Positions 41,747 through 51,129 of a stretch of DNA of 64,000 nucleotides are shown one piece after another. Numbering within the stretch: position 1 is the first letter of the stretch; the number at the start of each line of letters is the position of its first letter. Both the position numbers and the translations under genes were made by a program. Below the pieces are notes generated by a model that ran no database searches, had not been told where the DNA came from, and saw only the letters and a program-made list of their open reading frames with translations. Origin of the DNA: Gammaproteobacteria bacterium Milos-ODIII6 (GTDB lineage: Bacteria > Pseudomonadota > Gammaproteobacteria > Chromatiales > Chromatiaceae); assembly GCA_029228645.1 (NCBI GenBank), contig JAPTHR010000013.1, positions 26,697 through 90,696 on the forward strand, given 5' to 3'.

Positions 41747-43867
41747 TTAGCTCTGGGCAGGTTGCGCTGAAGGTGAATTGTCGCCGTCCGGCTGATCTTC
41801 TGCCGGCTTGGCGAACTCCCGGTTGAGGGCGCGCAATGCGGTCTCCTTGTCCGGGTAGAAGGCGTCCTGCCCGAGGCTCTCGGCCACGCCGCCTTGTTGC
41901 AGCAGGCTGCGCACCTGGTGCTTGAGGCCACTGAATACCAGGCGAACCCCCACCTTGCGCAGGCGGCGCGCGACCTCACAGATCTTCTCTTCACCGGAGG
42001 CGTCGATGCTGTTGATGCCGCTGCCGATGACCAGGATGACCTTGGCCTGCGGGAAGTCGCTCTGGGCCTCGAGGATGATGTCCTCGAAATAGGCCACGTT
42101 GATGAACGACAGCGGTCCGTCAAAACGCACCGGCACAAAATCCTGGCTCATGGGCTCGAGCTTGTTGGCGCGGATACCCCCCAGGGTGCCATCGGGCTTG
42201 CGCGCGACGATTTCGGCGCGCGGGCGCATGGTGGCGATGAGGTAGTGCAGTACCGTGAGTACGACCCCCAGCAGGATGCCGTTCGCAATGGCGGGCGCCA
42301 TCACCAGGGTGGCGATGAAGGTCGTGATGCCGATACTCGCGCCAAACCGGTCAATGCGCCAGGCCTGCACCAGCGGCCGGATCCGGATCAGGCTGAATAC
42401 CGCCATCATCACGATCACCGCGAGCACTGCCTGCGGCAGGTGATAGAGATACTCGGTGAAGAATAACAGCACCAGCACCACGCCGAGGGCGCTGATGATG
42501 GCAAACAGGCCGGTCTGGGCGCCGGTCTTGGCGGCCACCGCGGAGCGCGAGAACGAGCCGCTGACGGTGAACGAACTGAAGAAGCTGCCGGCGATATTGG
42601 CCAGGCCCTGGCCGATCAGTTCCTTGTTGGTGTCGACGCGCTCGCCGGTGGTGGTCGCGATGGCCTTGGAGATCGAAGTGGCCTCCATGAAGCCGATCAG
42701 CGCCATCACCAAGGCGGCGGGCAGCAGGGCCAGTACCAGGTCCCACTGGACCACCGGCACCTCGAGGCTGGGCAGGCCTTCCGGAATCACGCCCACCACG
42801 TCGCCTCCGGCGGACAGGGTCATCATGCCGTTCTTGACCCCGTCGAGACGCCAGCGGTAGCCCTCGCCAGGGTCGTCTGGCGAGGTGACATCGAAGCGCT
42901 GCGCTCCCCCGGACTGACCGTTGTCGAACAGGTCGATCGAATGCATTTCAACCTGCAGGCGGGTGATGTAGCGTTTGGCTTCGGCCTGCTGGAACTCCAG
43001 CGCGGGAATCCTGGAGCGAACCTCTGCCGCGCGCGACACGCCTTCCAGGTCACCATCCTTTTCCAGCTCATCCGCTTGCCTTGAGATCGCGGCCAGTTCC
43101 TCGGTGATTTCGCCCAGGCGGTTCTGGGCCTGGTCGAGCGATTGCAGCTTGGAGAGCACCTGCGCGTCGGCAACCCGCTGCACCGGGACGGTCAGCTTGT
43201 GCTCGAAGCCGACCAGCGCGCTGATGATGGTGGCCACGCCGACCGCGATCAGTACCCCCGGCAGCTTGGGACGATGACGGCGCAGCCCGGCAATCAGCAC
43301 CCAGGCGCCGATCGCGAAAATCAGGGTCGGCAGGTGGGTGTCCGGGATCTGGCGCACCACGCGCCACAGGTCCGCGAGATAGGACTCGGTGCGTGGAAAG
43401 GGCACCCCGAGCACCTTGTTCAATTGCGACAGGCCGATGATCAGTGCCGCCGCGTTGGTGAAGCCGATGATCACGGGACTGGAGAGCAGATTGACCAGCG
43501 CGCCGAGACTGAGCACCCCGAGGGTCAGCCGCAGGATGCCGACCATCAGCGCCAGCATCACCGAGAGCTCGATGAAACCGGGTGAGCCGGGGGTGGCGAA
43601 CGGGATCAGCGCCGCCGCCGACATCAGCGAGAGCATCGCCACCGGGCCGGTGTGCAGCTGGCTCGAGGAGCCCCACATCGAGGCGATGATGACCGGGATA
43701 AAGGACGAGTACAGCCCGTACACGACCGGCAGGCCGGCCAGTTGCGCGTAGGCCATGCTCTGCGGCACCAGCACCAGCGCGACCGTCACGCCGGCCATCA
43801 GGTCGGCCCGCATGCCGGTGCGGGTCATTGGGAACCAGCGCAGGAAGGGGAAGAGTTGCGTCAACAT
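41747..43867 (-). CDS. SulP-family anion transporter with coiled-coil insertion
   Basis: SulP/SLC26 proteins carry sulfate, bicarbonate or other anions. The start at 43867 (MLTQLFPFLRWFPMTRTGMR) gives 706 residues. The membrane domain (about 20-225 and 370-545) contains VPQSMAYAQLAGLPVVYGLYSSF and the family block NKELIGQGLANIAGSFFSSFTVSGSFSRSAV; a STAS domain follows (about 575-690). Between the two halves lies a 130-residue hydrophilic insertion (about 228-358) with a predicted coiled coil (LSKLQSLDQAQNRLGEITEE), not normal for the family. Substrate unknown; the operon suggests bicarbonate or sulfate. Last gene of the bicA operon. Confidence 0.9.
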   Translation of the reverse strand: MLTQLFPFLRWFPMTRTGMRADLMAGVTVALVLVPQSMAYAQLAGLPVVYGLYSSFIPVIIASMWGSSSQLHTGPVAMLSLMSAAALIPFATPGSPGFIELSVMLALMVGILRLTLGVLSLGALVNLLSSPVIIGFTNAAALIIGLSQLNKVLGVPFPRTESYLADLWRVVRQIPDTHLPTLIFAIGAWVLIAGLRRHRPKLPGVLIAVGVATIISALVGFEHKLTVPVQRVADAQVLSKLQSLDQAQNRLGEITEELAAISRQADELEKDGDLEGVSRAAEVRSRIPALEFQQAEAKRYITRLQVEMHSIDLFDNGQSGGAQRFDVTSPDDPGEGYRWRLDGVKNGMMTLSAGGDVVGVIPEGLPSLEVPVVQWDLVLALLPAALVMALIGFMEATSISKAIATTTGERVDTNKELIGQGLANIAGSFFSSFTVSGSFSRSAVAAKTGAQTGLFAIISALGVVLVLLFFTEYLYHLPQAVLAVIVMMAVFSLIRIRPLVQAWRIDRFGASIGITTFIATLVMAPAIANGILLGVVLTVLHYLIATMRPRAEIVARKPDGTLGGIRANKLEPMSQDFVPVRFDGPLSFINVAYFEDIILEAQSDFPQAKVILVIGSGINSIDASGEEKICEVARRLRKVGVRLVFSGLKHQVRSLLQQGGVAESLGQDAFYPDKETALRALNREFAKPAEDQPDGDNSPSAQPAQS

Positions 43868-43881
43868 CGTACTACTCGGGA

Positions 43882-44454
43882 TTAAGTTTTGACCATCTGG
43901 ACCGGATTGCGCAGGCGTCGGGTCTTGTCCACCATGCGGTGGGTCGACAGGTTGTTGTTGTAGCGGGGCGCGAGGTGCAGCGGCACCCACAGGATGTCGT
44001 GGGATTCGTCGTTGCCGGGCACCGGGATACTGTCGTCGATTTCCAGCAGGAAGCGGATATCGTAGTGGACGTGGCGCGGGCCATGCTGGCTTGCGGGGAT
44101 GGTGTGGATGTCCACATCGAAGATGCGGTCGCTCACCAGGCGGATGTCTTCCGGCGCGATGCCCGTTTCCTCATGGGTCTCGCGCAGGGCGACCCGGCGG
44201 ATGTCGGAATCGCGGTCGGCATGCCCCCCGGGCTGGAACCACTGGTCCTGCTTCTTGTGGTGCAGCATGAGCACCTGGTCGCGCCGCGGGCTGACCACCC
44301 AGGCGGAACCGGTCACGTGTCCGGGCAGCAGCTCGGAATGGAAGCAGTCCTCGTGGGCGGCCACGAAACGCCTGGTGCGCTCGATATAGCCGGCCTCGCT
44401 CATCACGTGGGTCTCGTATTCGTTTAGCAGCTGGAGTAACTCGTTGCGATGCAT
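43882..44454 (-). CDS. NUDIX hydrolase of the carboxysome locus
   Basis: The start at 44454 (MHRNELLQLLNEYETHVMSE) gives 190 residues. The NUDIX box reads GGHADRDSDIRRVAL then RETHEETGI; the first Glu of the GX5E consensus is replaced by Ser, while the REx2EExG core is intact. NUDIX enzymes hydrolyse nucleoside diphosphate-linked compounds; the substrate here is unknown. Similar genes are found beside csoS1D in some alpha-carboxysome genomes. It is 10 nt from csoS1D and 14 nt from the SulP gene. Confidence 0.9.
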   Translation of the reverse strand: MHRNELLQLLNEYETHVMSEAGYIERTRRFVAAHEDCFHSELLPGHVTGSAWVVSPRRDQVLMLHHKKQDQWFQPGGHADRDSDIRRVALRETHEETGIAPEDIRLVSDRIFDVDIHTIPASQHGPRHVHYDIRFLLEIDDSIPVPGNDESHDILWVPLHLAPRYNNNLSTHRMVDKTRRLRNPVQMVKT

Positions 44455-44464
44455 GCGCGCTCTC

Positions 44465-45091
44465 CTAATGGGTGCCCATCGGGCGCTGCACCGCGGCAAT
44501 CGCGGCGGCCGCCGCCTCATCGATATCGGCCTCCCGGCCCGCCAGGGTCAGTCGGCCGAATGCGCCGATCGCCTTGACGTCGATCAGGGTGATGCTGGCC
44601 GCCTTTTCCGCCTGGTTGGCGGCATAGGTGATGTAACCCGCGGGCTCGGTCTCGAGGATGAACATGCTCTGCCCGGGCAGGATCATCGAGCCACGCCGCT
44701 CCTGGCGGTTGATCAGCACGGTGTGGTCCGGCGTCATGCCGCGGATGATCTCCGACCACTGGATGCGGCAGGGCTGGCGTTCTTCCTGGCGCGCGCCCAT
44801 GCTGTTGAGGATGATGCGTCCGGCCTCGATGACATCGCTCTGGTCGCGCTGGTGGATAACCATGGAGCCGTAGGCCCGCTCCACCACCTGCTGCGCCAGG
44901 TGCACCCGGGTCGCCTTGAGCGCGGTGTCGGTCAGGCGGTGGACCGCCATGCCGGGAGATACCTCCATCCACAGGCAGGCATCTCCGGGTATCGGCAGGA
45001 AACCCTGCGACACGGTGGCGATGTATGCCGCCAGCTGGGGTTGCAGGGCGTCGATGAAGGTGTAGGTTCGGAGGGAAATCGGGGGATTCAT
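44465..45091 (-). CDS. csoS1D: Carboxysome tandem-BMC trimer CsoS1D
   Basis: CsoS1D is a BMC-T protein; its trimers stack and have a gated pore thought to pass larger metabolites such as RuBP. The 208-residue product closely follows the cyanobacterial protein: [40 protein letters not shown] in the first BMC half, then [30 protein letters not shown] and [20 protein letters not shown] in the second. The long N-terminal arm of cyanobacterial CsoS1D is missing. It overlaps the bicA stop by 4 nt, so it is coupled to a transporter gene rather than to the cso operon. Confidence 0.93.
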   Translation of the reverse strand: MNPPISLRTYTFIDALQPQLAAYIATVSQGFLPIPGDACLWMEVSPGMAVHRLTDTALKATRVHLAQQVVERAYGSMVIHQRDQSDVIEAGRIILNSMGARQEERQPCRIQWSEIIRGMTPDHTVLINRQERRGSMILPGQSMFILETEPAGYITYAANQAEKAASITLIDVKAIGAFGRLTLAGREADIDEAAAAAIAAVQRPMGTH

Positions 45092-46776
45092 GCGTTTGCT
45101 CTCGGCTGCTCAGCGGCTGACGCAGTACCTTTTTCCTCCAGGTATCGGTTGGCTTCCCGCAAGGCGGCCTCGAGCGTATCGAGGACGTGCTCCGGATCCA
45201 GTTTTTTGAGCACGCCGAGGTTTTCGAGACGCTCTCTGACCTGCTCGCTGGCGCCGGCAAGATACACCGGTCGACCTGCCTCGAGGTCGTTCAGGATCAT
45301 GTCCTCCAGCGCCAGGGAAGATGATACGCCCAATACAGGCACCTCGTGGAAGTCGATGATCAGCACCTCGTGGCTGTCCAGCACTGCGAAGCGACGCGAG
45401 ATCACCTTGGCCAGGCCGAATATCAGCGCGCCGTGCAGGGTGAACACCAGCACCTTGCCCTGGGCCTGCTGCAGCAGCAGGCATTCGTCGCGATTCAGCT
45501 TGTTCGACGGATCGGGCCGGTCGATGGCCTTGACCGACTCACCCTGGATCTTGGTCATGCGCTCGATGGTCAGGAAGTTGGCGATGAACACCCCGATGGC
45601 CACCGCGGTGATCAGATCGACGAAGACCGTCAGGCCGATCACGCCATACATGATCCAGGCCGCCTTGGAGGAAACGATGTGCGCGCGCCGCAGGAAAGAC
45701 CAGTCGATGATGTCGAAGCCCACTTTGAGGGCGATACCGGAGAGCACTGCGAGCGGGATCTGGGCGGTCAGTTCCGCGGCCCACAGCACGACCACCAGGA
45801 GGATGCCGGCACGCACCAGCCCGGACAGCGCCGTGCGTCCCCCGGTCTTGATGTTCAGTACCGTGCCCATGGTCGCGCCGGCGCCGGGCAGGCCGCCGAA
45901 CAGGCCGGAAACCAGGTTGCCTGCGCCCTGGCCAACCAGTTCCTTGTTGGCATCCGATTCCTTGCGGGTCATGTTCTCGGCGATCACCGAGGTCAGGAGC
46001 GCGTCGATGCTGCCGAGCAGGGCCAGCACCAGCGCATCGATCAGCATCATCGACCACTGCTGGGCACTGAAGACCGGCATCTGGATAGCCGGCAGGCCGG
46101 TGGGGATCTCGCCGATACGACGGATGTCCGCGTCGCCAAGGAGCATCAGCGAGAGCACGGTGCCGAGCACCAGCGCGAGCAGCTGCGGTGGCGTGAAGCG
46201 CGCCAGGCGCTTGGGGAACAGCACGATCAGGCCGAAGCTGAATACGGCAAGCGCGGTTTCGGCCGGCTGGATCTGGCTCAGCAGCGAGGGCAGGTTTTCC
46301 AGGGTGCCGAGTACGCCACCCGGGGGAGGGGCCTGGCCGAGGAAGGGACCCAACTGCAGGATGATCAGGATGAGTCCGATGCCGGTCATGAAACCCGAGA
46401 TGACCGTGTAGGGCATCATGGTGACGTAGTGGCCGAGCTTGAGAATGCCGAACAGCACCTGGAACAGGCCCGCCATCATCACCACGGTGAAGGCCATGGC
46501 CATCCCCTGTTCGGGATTCATCGCGATCAGGTTGGCGATCACCGCGGTCATTACGACCGTCATCGGGCCGGTCGGTTCCGAGATCAGGGTTGGGGTTGCG
46601 CCAAACAGCGCCGCAAAAAGCCCGACCAGGACGGCGCCGTAGAGACCGGCGGCGGGGCCGGCGCCGGAGGCGACACCGAAGGCCAGCGCCATCGGGAGGG
46701 CGATGATCGCCGCGGTCACGCCACCGAAGAGGTCGCCGCGCAGGTTGTCGAACCGGATCTCGTTGAGCACGCGCAT
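45088..46776 (-). CDS. bicA: BicA-type SulP bicarbonate transporter
   Basis: BicA is a Na+-dependent bicarbonate importer first known from cyanobacteria. The 562-residue product matches BicA along its length: [104 protein letters not shown], then a STAS domain (about 430-545). It is much closer to BicA than to the SulP gene at 41747-43867. First gene of the bicA-csoS1D-nudix-SulP operon, 346 nt from the next gene upstream. Confidence 0.92.
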   Translation of the reverse strand: MRVLNEIRFDNLRGDLFGGVTAAIIALPMALAFGVASGAGPAAGLYGAVLVGLFAALFGATPTLISEPTGPMTVVMTAVIANLIAMNPEQGMAMAFTVVMMAGLFQVLFGILKLGHYVTMMPYTVISGFMTGIGLILIILQLGPFLGQAPPPGGVLGTLENLPSLLSQIQPAETALAVFSFGLIVLFPKRLARFTPPQLLALVLGTVLSLMLLGDADIRRIGEIPTGLPAIQMPVFSAQQWSMMLIDALVLALLGSIDALLTSVIAENMTRKESDANKELVGQGAGNLVSGLFGGLPGAGATMGTVLNIKTGGRTALSGLVRAGILLVVVLWAAELTAQIPLAVLSGIALKVGFDIIDWSFLRRAHIVSSKAAWIMYGVIGLTVFVDLITAVAIGVFIANFLTIERMTKIQGESVKAIDRPDPSNKLNRDECLLLQQAQGKVLVFTLHGALIFGLAKVISRRFAVLDSHEVLIIDFHEVPVLGVSSSLALEDMILNDLEAGRPVYLAGASEQVRERLENLGVLKKLDPEHVLDTLEAALREANRYLEEKGTASAAEQPRANA

Positions 46777-47061
46777 AGAATAAGGAATAGGCCGGGTTTC
46801 GGGACGCTATTTATAAGGCTTTTCGCGTATAGATTAGAAACAGATAATTTCGATCCAATTCATCAGTGATCGTTTATCTATTCTCCAGGCCGGCTCCTGG
46901 CTTTGTTTTTTACATGAGAAGAAACCCGTAACTATCCGTAAACAATATAAAAAAAGAATTGCTGGCCTGGTTGGGGAAAAGCGGGCGCGAGGGCGTGTTT
47001 GGCGGGCGGGACGCCGGCAGAGAGCAAGGTTCGGAATTGGCGGGCCTGGAAATGGGGCAGG
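46777..47061 (-). promoter_or_regulatory. bicA upstream region
   Basis: This gap of about 285 bases has no gene. The part next to bicA (46780-46960) is A/T-rich, with TTATAA and TATAGATTAGAAAC motifs near 46810-46845 that suit LysR-type (T-N11-A) sites and a -10 element. I see no definite pair of -35/-10 boxes. Confidence 0.4.
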
Positions 47062-47106
47062 CAAACGAAAACCGGGCCGGCGTCGGCAACGACGATCCGG
47101 CCCGGT
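47062..47106 (-). terminator. Intrinsic terminator of the DUF2189 gene
   Basis: On the minus strand ACCGGGCCGG pairs with CCGGCCCGGT, with a second inner stem CGTCG/CGACG, followed by TTTCGTTTG. It lies 17 nt after the stop of the gene at 47123-47905. Confidence 0.85.
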
Positions 47107-47122
47107 CCCGGACGCTCTCGCG

Positions 47123-47905
47123 TCAGGCGGACTCGAAGATGCGCTTGTAGGCCTCCCAGGTGGCGAACCCGAGCCAGGGGAAGACCACGGCAAAGGCGAT
47201 GAAGAACGTGGCCATGCTGAGGATCGTCAGGACCGCCACGATCACGCCCCACAGCAGCATCGGCGCGGGTTGCGTGAACACCGTGTGCACGCTGCTCACG
47301 ATGGCGGTGGCGAAGTTCTCGCGACCGCGCGCCAGCATCGGCATCGACCAGGCGAACAGCGCGAACACGATCAGCGCGAAGACCGCGCCAACCCCGCCGA
47401 GGGTCAACAACATGCCGATGTTATCCATGCTGAGGAAGGCGCCGGAGATATCGACCATCCCGGGCATGCTGACCGCGTACATGGCGGCGACCAGGGTGGA
47501 GACACGGATCCAGACGATCATCACGATCGCCAGGAACAGCGCCAGCAACAGGCTGTGTCCGAGGTTCTGGCGGAACAGGTCCCCGCAACGGACGAGATTG
47601 AGAGGCTTGCCTTCATCATGCCGTTGCGCCATGTGGTAGACGACCATCGCCAGTCCGGGGGCGATCAGCACGAAGCCACTCCAGAAGGCGAACACCATTT
47701 GCGGATTACCGAGTGCCGCATAACTGATCAGGGCTCCCGAGATCGCGAACAGAATGCCGAACAGCAGCGCGTAGGATTTAACCGACCAGAAGCTTTTCCA
47801 GCCGGCAGCCAACCACTCGAAGGGTTCCAGCAGGCCGATCTTCCGGGCCTTGAGCGGCGCGAGCGGGGCGTAGTGCACAACAGGTACGTGCTTGGATGGA
47901 TTCAC
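47123..47905 (-). CDS. DUF2189 integral membrane protein
   Basis: The 260-residue product has a polar head (about 1-35) with the family block LEPFEWLAAGWKSFW, then six membrane helices in three pairs, and short charged loops (YHMAQRHDEGKPLNL). This fits DUF2189 (COG5473), a family of unknown function often found near respiratory or ion-transport genes. It is single, with its own terminator. Confidence 0.85.
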   Translation of the reverse strand: MNPSKHVPVVHYAPLAPLKARKIGLLEPFEWLAAGWKSFWSVKSYALLFGILFAISGALISYAALGNPQMVFAFWSGFVLIAPGLAMVVYHMAQRHDEGKPLNLVRCGDLFRQNLGHSLLLALFLAIVMIVWIRVSTLVAAMYAVSMPGMVDISGAFLSMDNIGMLLTLGGVGAVFALIVFALFAWSMPMLARGRENFATAIVSSVHTVFTQPAPMLLWGVIVAVLTILSMATFFIAFAVVFPWLGFATWEAYKRIFESA

Positions 47906-48094
47906 TTCAGATCTCCCTTGGTTGTAGATATAAGAAACAAGAATGGTTGGTCACGCGCGAGTTACAAGCCTGCGGATAATGCGTTTTTCCCGCAACGCGA
48001 AAACGCAGCGAAAAAGGGACGCTTGAATAAGCCTGGGGAAAGTGTCCGGTGCCGCAAACAGCTCACTCGACGGGTTTACGGTATGGCATGCCGG
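47906..48094 (-). other. Spacer upstream of the DUF2189 gene
   Basis: These 189 bases contain no gene. The part nearest 47930 is A/T-rich and probably holds the DUF2189 promoter; TTTTTC and GAAAAA tracts near 47985 and 48010 might end the incoming Mrp-like transcript, but no strong stem is visible. Confidence 0.4.
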
Positions 48095-49630
48095 TCAGCC
48101 CTCGTGATGCTTTCCCGGTTCGGTCTCATGCTCGGCGGCAAGCGTGCTGTGCAGCCATACGATCCAGCGTCTGCGGATCAGCCAGCGCGCCATCAGGGTC
48201 GGCAGATCCCCCATGGGAGGTTCCGGCTGGTTCTGCGCGCGCGTCGCGGCTGGCAGCCGCATGAATGCGAAACCCAACAGCAGTGCGAGGATCACCGGCC
48301 AGATGGCGTGCAGCGAGAGTGTCGGCAGTGGGTACATGGTGTAGGCGGCAAGGTGGGCGCAGACCAGCAATACGATTGCCACGCCGGCGCCGGACGCAAG
48401 CGGCGCGGGTGTCTGCTGCCGCCGCGAAGCGCGCACCGCGAACAGGAAACGCAGCATCAGCAGGGTGGTGGCCGTGCTCGCGAACAGCAGCACGCTGCCG
48501 ATCCAGGCGTATTCGTCGGTGAGCGGCGTTTTGATCAGCGTCTTGGCGATCGCGCCACTGGTGTATGGCGCACCCGCGAGCATCAGCGAGAGCAACACCA
48601 GGATCGCAAACGACAGCCGCGGACGCGCGCCTGCGCGGTAGTCATCCTGCGCCAGGAAAAGGGCGCCCTTGCTCAGGCCGTGGTGCACCGCATAGACGGT
48701 GATCGCGGCGATGATCGCTGGCGCCAGTTCCGGTTCGATCAGCGCGAAGCCGAGCATGGCCGCCATGCTGCTCATCTGGCTGACGCTGGAGTACGCGAGG
48801 ATGGCCCTGGGCGTCCGCTGCAGCAGTCCGAACAGCACCCCGTAGAAGGCGCCGAGCAGACCCCATGCAAGCAGTAGCTGGCCCACTTCCGCGTGCCCCG
48901 GCTGCTGCAGTGGCAGGAAGCGCAGCAGGCCGATCAATCCGGCGTTGACCATGGCCCCGCTGAACACCGCGCTGCCTGCGGCCTGGCCGGCGGCGTAGGT
49001 CCAGGGCATCCAGGCATGCAGGCCGGGCAGGCCGATCTTGATCCCAAGGCCGGCGAGCAGGAGCAGCACGGTGATCGTGTCGGCCTGTCCAATGGCAAGC
49101 GTCGAAAAGCCGGTCGAGCCGGCCTGGTAGGCGAGCGATACCAGGCCGGAGAAGAGCAGCAGTTCGCCTGCGATGGTCCAGCGCAGATAGGTCGAGGCGG
49201 CCGGGGGCGCGCTGGACGAGGGCCGGTCGTGCACCAGGCCGTAGGCGGACAGGCCCATGATCGAGTAGCCGACGTAGAAGGTCATCACATCCTGCGCCAA
49301 CACCAACAGCAGGTTGCCGGTCATGGCCAGCAGGAAGAACAAACGGAAAGGAGCCGCCTGCGCTGGCGAACCCGAGCGCCAGGCGTGATGCAGACCCGCG
49401 CCAGCCCACAGCAGCGCGCTGGCCGGGAGCATCCAGGCGCTGAGCTCATCCGTGCCGAGCTGCGCCCCGAGCAGAAACCAGTCGAGCGCAATGACGTGGT
49501 CCGCCGGGATCAAGGCGGCGGTCAGCAATGCCGGTACGGCCGCAATCGGTGCGGACCAGCGCTTGCGGTACAGCCCCGAGAGAATCAACAGCAGCGGGGC
49601 GGTCAGGGTAAGAGTCAGCAGCAGGTTCAT
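48095..49630 (-). CDS. MrpD/NuoM-like antiporter subunit (third, divergent)
   Basis: The start at 49630 (MNLLLTLTLTAPLLLILSG) gives 511 residues with about 14 membrane helices. GLGIKIGLPGLHAWMPWTYAA keeps the TM7 Lys, but the TM5 site reads TFYVGYSIMGLSAYGLV where the two upstream paralogues have a Glu (YELLTLS, LELLSLS); Ser takes its place. It may be a structural rather than pumping subunit. Last gene of the Mrp-like operon, overlapping the one before by 4 nt. Confidence 0.85.
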   Translation of the reverse strand: MNLLLTLTLTAPLLLILSGLYRKRWSAPIAAVPALLTAALIPADHVIALDWFLLGAQLGTDELSAWMLPASALLWAGAGLHHAWRSGSPAQAAPFRLFFLLAMTGNLLLVLAQDVMTFYVGYSIMGLSAYGLVHDRPSSSAPPAASTYLRWTIAGELLLFSGLVSLAYQAGSTGFSTLAIGQADTITVLLLLAGLGIKIGLPGLHAWMPWTYAAGQAAGSAVFSGAMVNAGLIGLLRFLPLQQPGHAEVGQLLLAWGLLGAFYGVLFGLLQRTPRAILAYSSVSQMSSMAAMLGFALIEPELAPAIIAAITVYAVHHGLSKGALFLAQDDYRAGARPRLSFAILVLLSLMLAGAPYTSGAIAKTLIKTPLTDEYAWIGSVLLFASTATTLLMLRFLFAVRASRRQQTPAPLASGAGVAIVLLVCAHLAAYTMYPLPTLSLHAIWPVILALLLGFAFMRLPAATRAQNQPEPPMGDLPTLMARWLIRRRWIVWLHSTLAAEHETEPGKHHEG

Positions 49631-51129
49631 CTCAGGTACTCCCTCTCCGCGATCAGGCCCGCCCACTCCACGGGGCTCCAGTAGGCGCCGGCGAACAGGC
49701 CGAACAGCAGCGCCAGGGCGGCGGTCACCAGCGGCGGCAGGAACAGGCTGGCGTGCGTCTCGAAGCGGCGCGCCGGAATGTTTTCCTGTGGCCAGCTGGA
49801 TGCCGCCGGGCGGAACCAGGCGCGCTGCAGGATCGGCAGGAAGTAGGCGGCGTTGAGCGCGCTACTGGCGATCAGCACGGGCAGGACCCAATGCGCCACA
49901 CCCGCTTCCAGCGCGCCGCTGCCGAGGTACCATTTGCTGACGAAACCCGCCACCGGCGGGATACCGATCATGCCGAGCGCGCCGACGGTGAACGCCAGGG
50001 TGGTGAGCGGCATGCGCCGGCCAATGCCGTTCATCTCGCTGACCTGGTGGACACCCAGGGTCTCGGCGTAGTTGCCGGCGGCAAAGAACAGGGTGATCTT
50101 CATGACCCCCTGGTGCACCAGGTGCGCCACCCCGCCGATGGTGCCCAGCGGGCCGAAGATCGCGGTGCCGAGCGCGATGTAGGAGACCTGGCTGACGGTC
50201 GAGTAGGCGAGGCGCTTCTTCAGATTGTCCTGCGACAGGGCGCGTATCGATCCGTACACGATGGTGACCGCGGCGGCGATCCCGAGCGGCATCAGCAGGC
50301 CGAGATCCGAGGCGAATTCGATCCCGTAGACGTCATAGACCACGCGCACGATACCGAAGGCGCCCGCCTTGACCACGGCGACCGCGTGCAGCAGGGCGCT
50401 GACCGGCGCTGGCGCGACCATGGCCTGCGGAAGCCAGCCGTGCAGTGGCACCAGCGCGGCCTTGACCCCGAGGCCGATGATCAACAGCAGGAAGATCCAC
50501 GTCAGCTGCCCGTGCAGCTCGTCAGGCAGCTGCGACAGCAGGCCGCCCTCGACGAATTCGAGCGGGCCGACCAGGGCCTGCAGCCAGATCGCGCCGAGCA
50601 TCAGCACCAGGCCGCCGCTGAGGGTGTAGGCGAGGTAGATGCGCGCCCCGCGTACCGCCTCCGGGGTGCCCTTGTGGGCCACCAGCGGGTAGGTCGAGAG
50701 CGTCAGGAGTTCGTAGAACAGGACGAAGGTGAACATATTGCCCGCCAGCGCCAGGCCGACGGTGGCGGACACGCACAGGCTGAAGAAGCCGAAGAAGCGG
50801 CTGCGGTGTGGCGAGTGTTCCAGGTAGCCGATCGCATACACGGTGGTGACCAGCCACAGCAGGGTGGACAGGTTGACGAACAACACCGACAGGGCATCCG
50901 CGTGCAGCACCAACTCCAGTCCCGGCGCGAGCTGCCAGCGGGTCTCGAAGAAATCGTCCTGGAAGACGCCCCAGGTCAGGGCCGCAACCAGGACAAGCTT
51001 GAGGATGGCGCCGAACATGTTGAGCACGCTGCGCAGGCGGTGGCTGCCCTCGCGCAGGAAGAAGATGATCAGGCCCGGCAGCAGCGAGCTGGCCACGATC
51101 AGCGCGGGCAGGCTGTTGGAGAGCGTCAT
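49627..51129 (-). CDS. mrpD: MrpD/NuoN-like antiporter subunit (second)
   Basis: The start at 51129 (MTLSNSLPALIVASSLLPG) gives 500 residues with about 14 membrane helices. Channel residues are present: Glu in VLFYELLTLSTYPLV and Lys in GLGVKAALVPLHGWLPQAMVAPAPVSALLHAVAVVKAG. It resembles MrpD and the NuoL/MrpA core; with the separate DUF4040-MnhB gene it could stand for a split MrpA. Overlaps both neighbours by 4 nt. Confidence 0.88.
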   Translation of the reverse strand: MTLSNSLPALIVASSLLPGLIIFFLREGSHRLRSVLNMFGAILKLVLVAALTWGVFQDDFFETRWQLAPGLELVLHADALSVLFVNLSTLLWLVTTVYAIGYLEHSPHRSRFFGFFSLCVSATVGLALAGNMFTFVLFYELLTLSTYPLVAHKGTPEAVRGARIYLAYTLSGGLVLMLGAIWLQALVGPLEFVEGGLLSQLPDELHGQLTWIFLLLIIGLGVKAALVPLHGWLPQAMVAPAPVSALLHAVAVVKAGAFGIVRVVYDVYGIEFASDLGLLMPLGIAAAVTIVYGSIRALSQDNLKKRLAYSTVSQVSYIALGTAIFGPLGTIGGVAHLVHQGVMKITLFFAAGNYAETLGVHQVSEMNGIGRRMPLTTLAFTVGALGMIGIPPVAGFVSKWYLGSGALEAGVAHWVLPVLIASSALNAAYFLPILQRAWFRPAASSWPQENIPARRFETHASLFLPPLVTAALALLFGLFAGAYWSPVEWAGLIAEREYLR

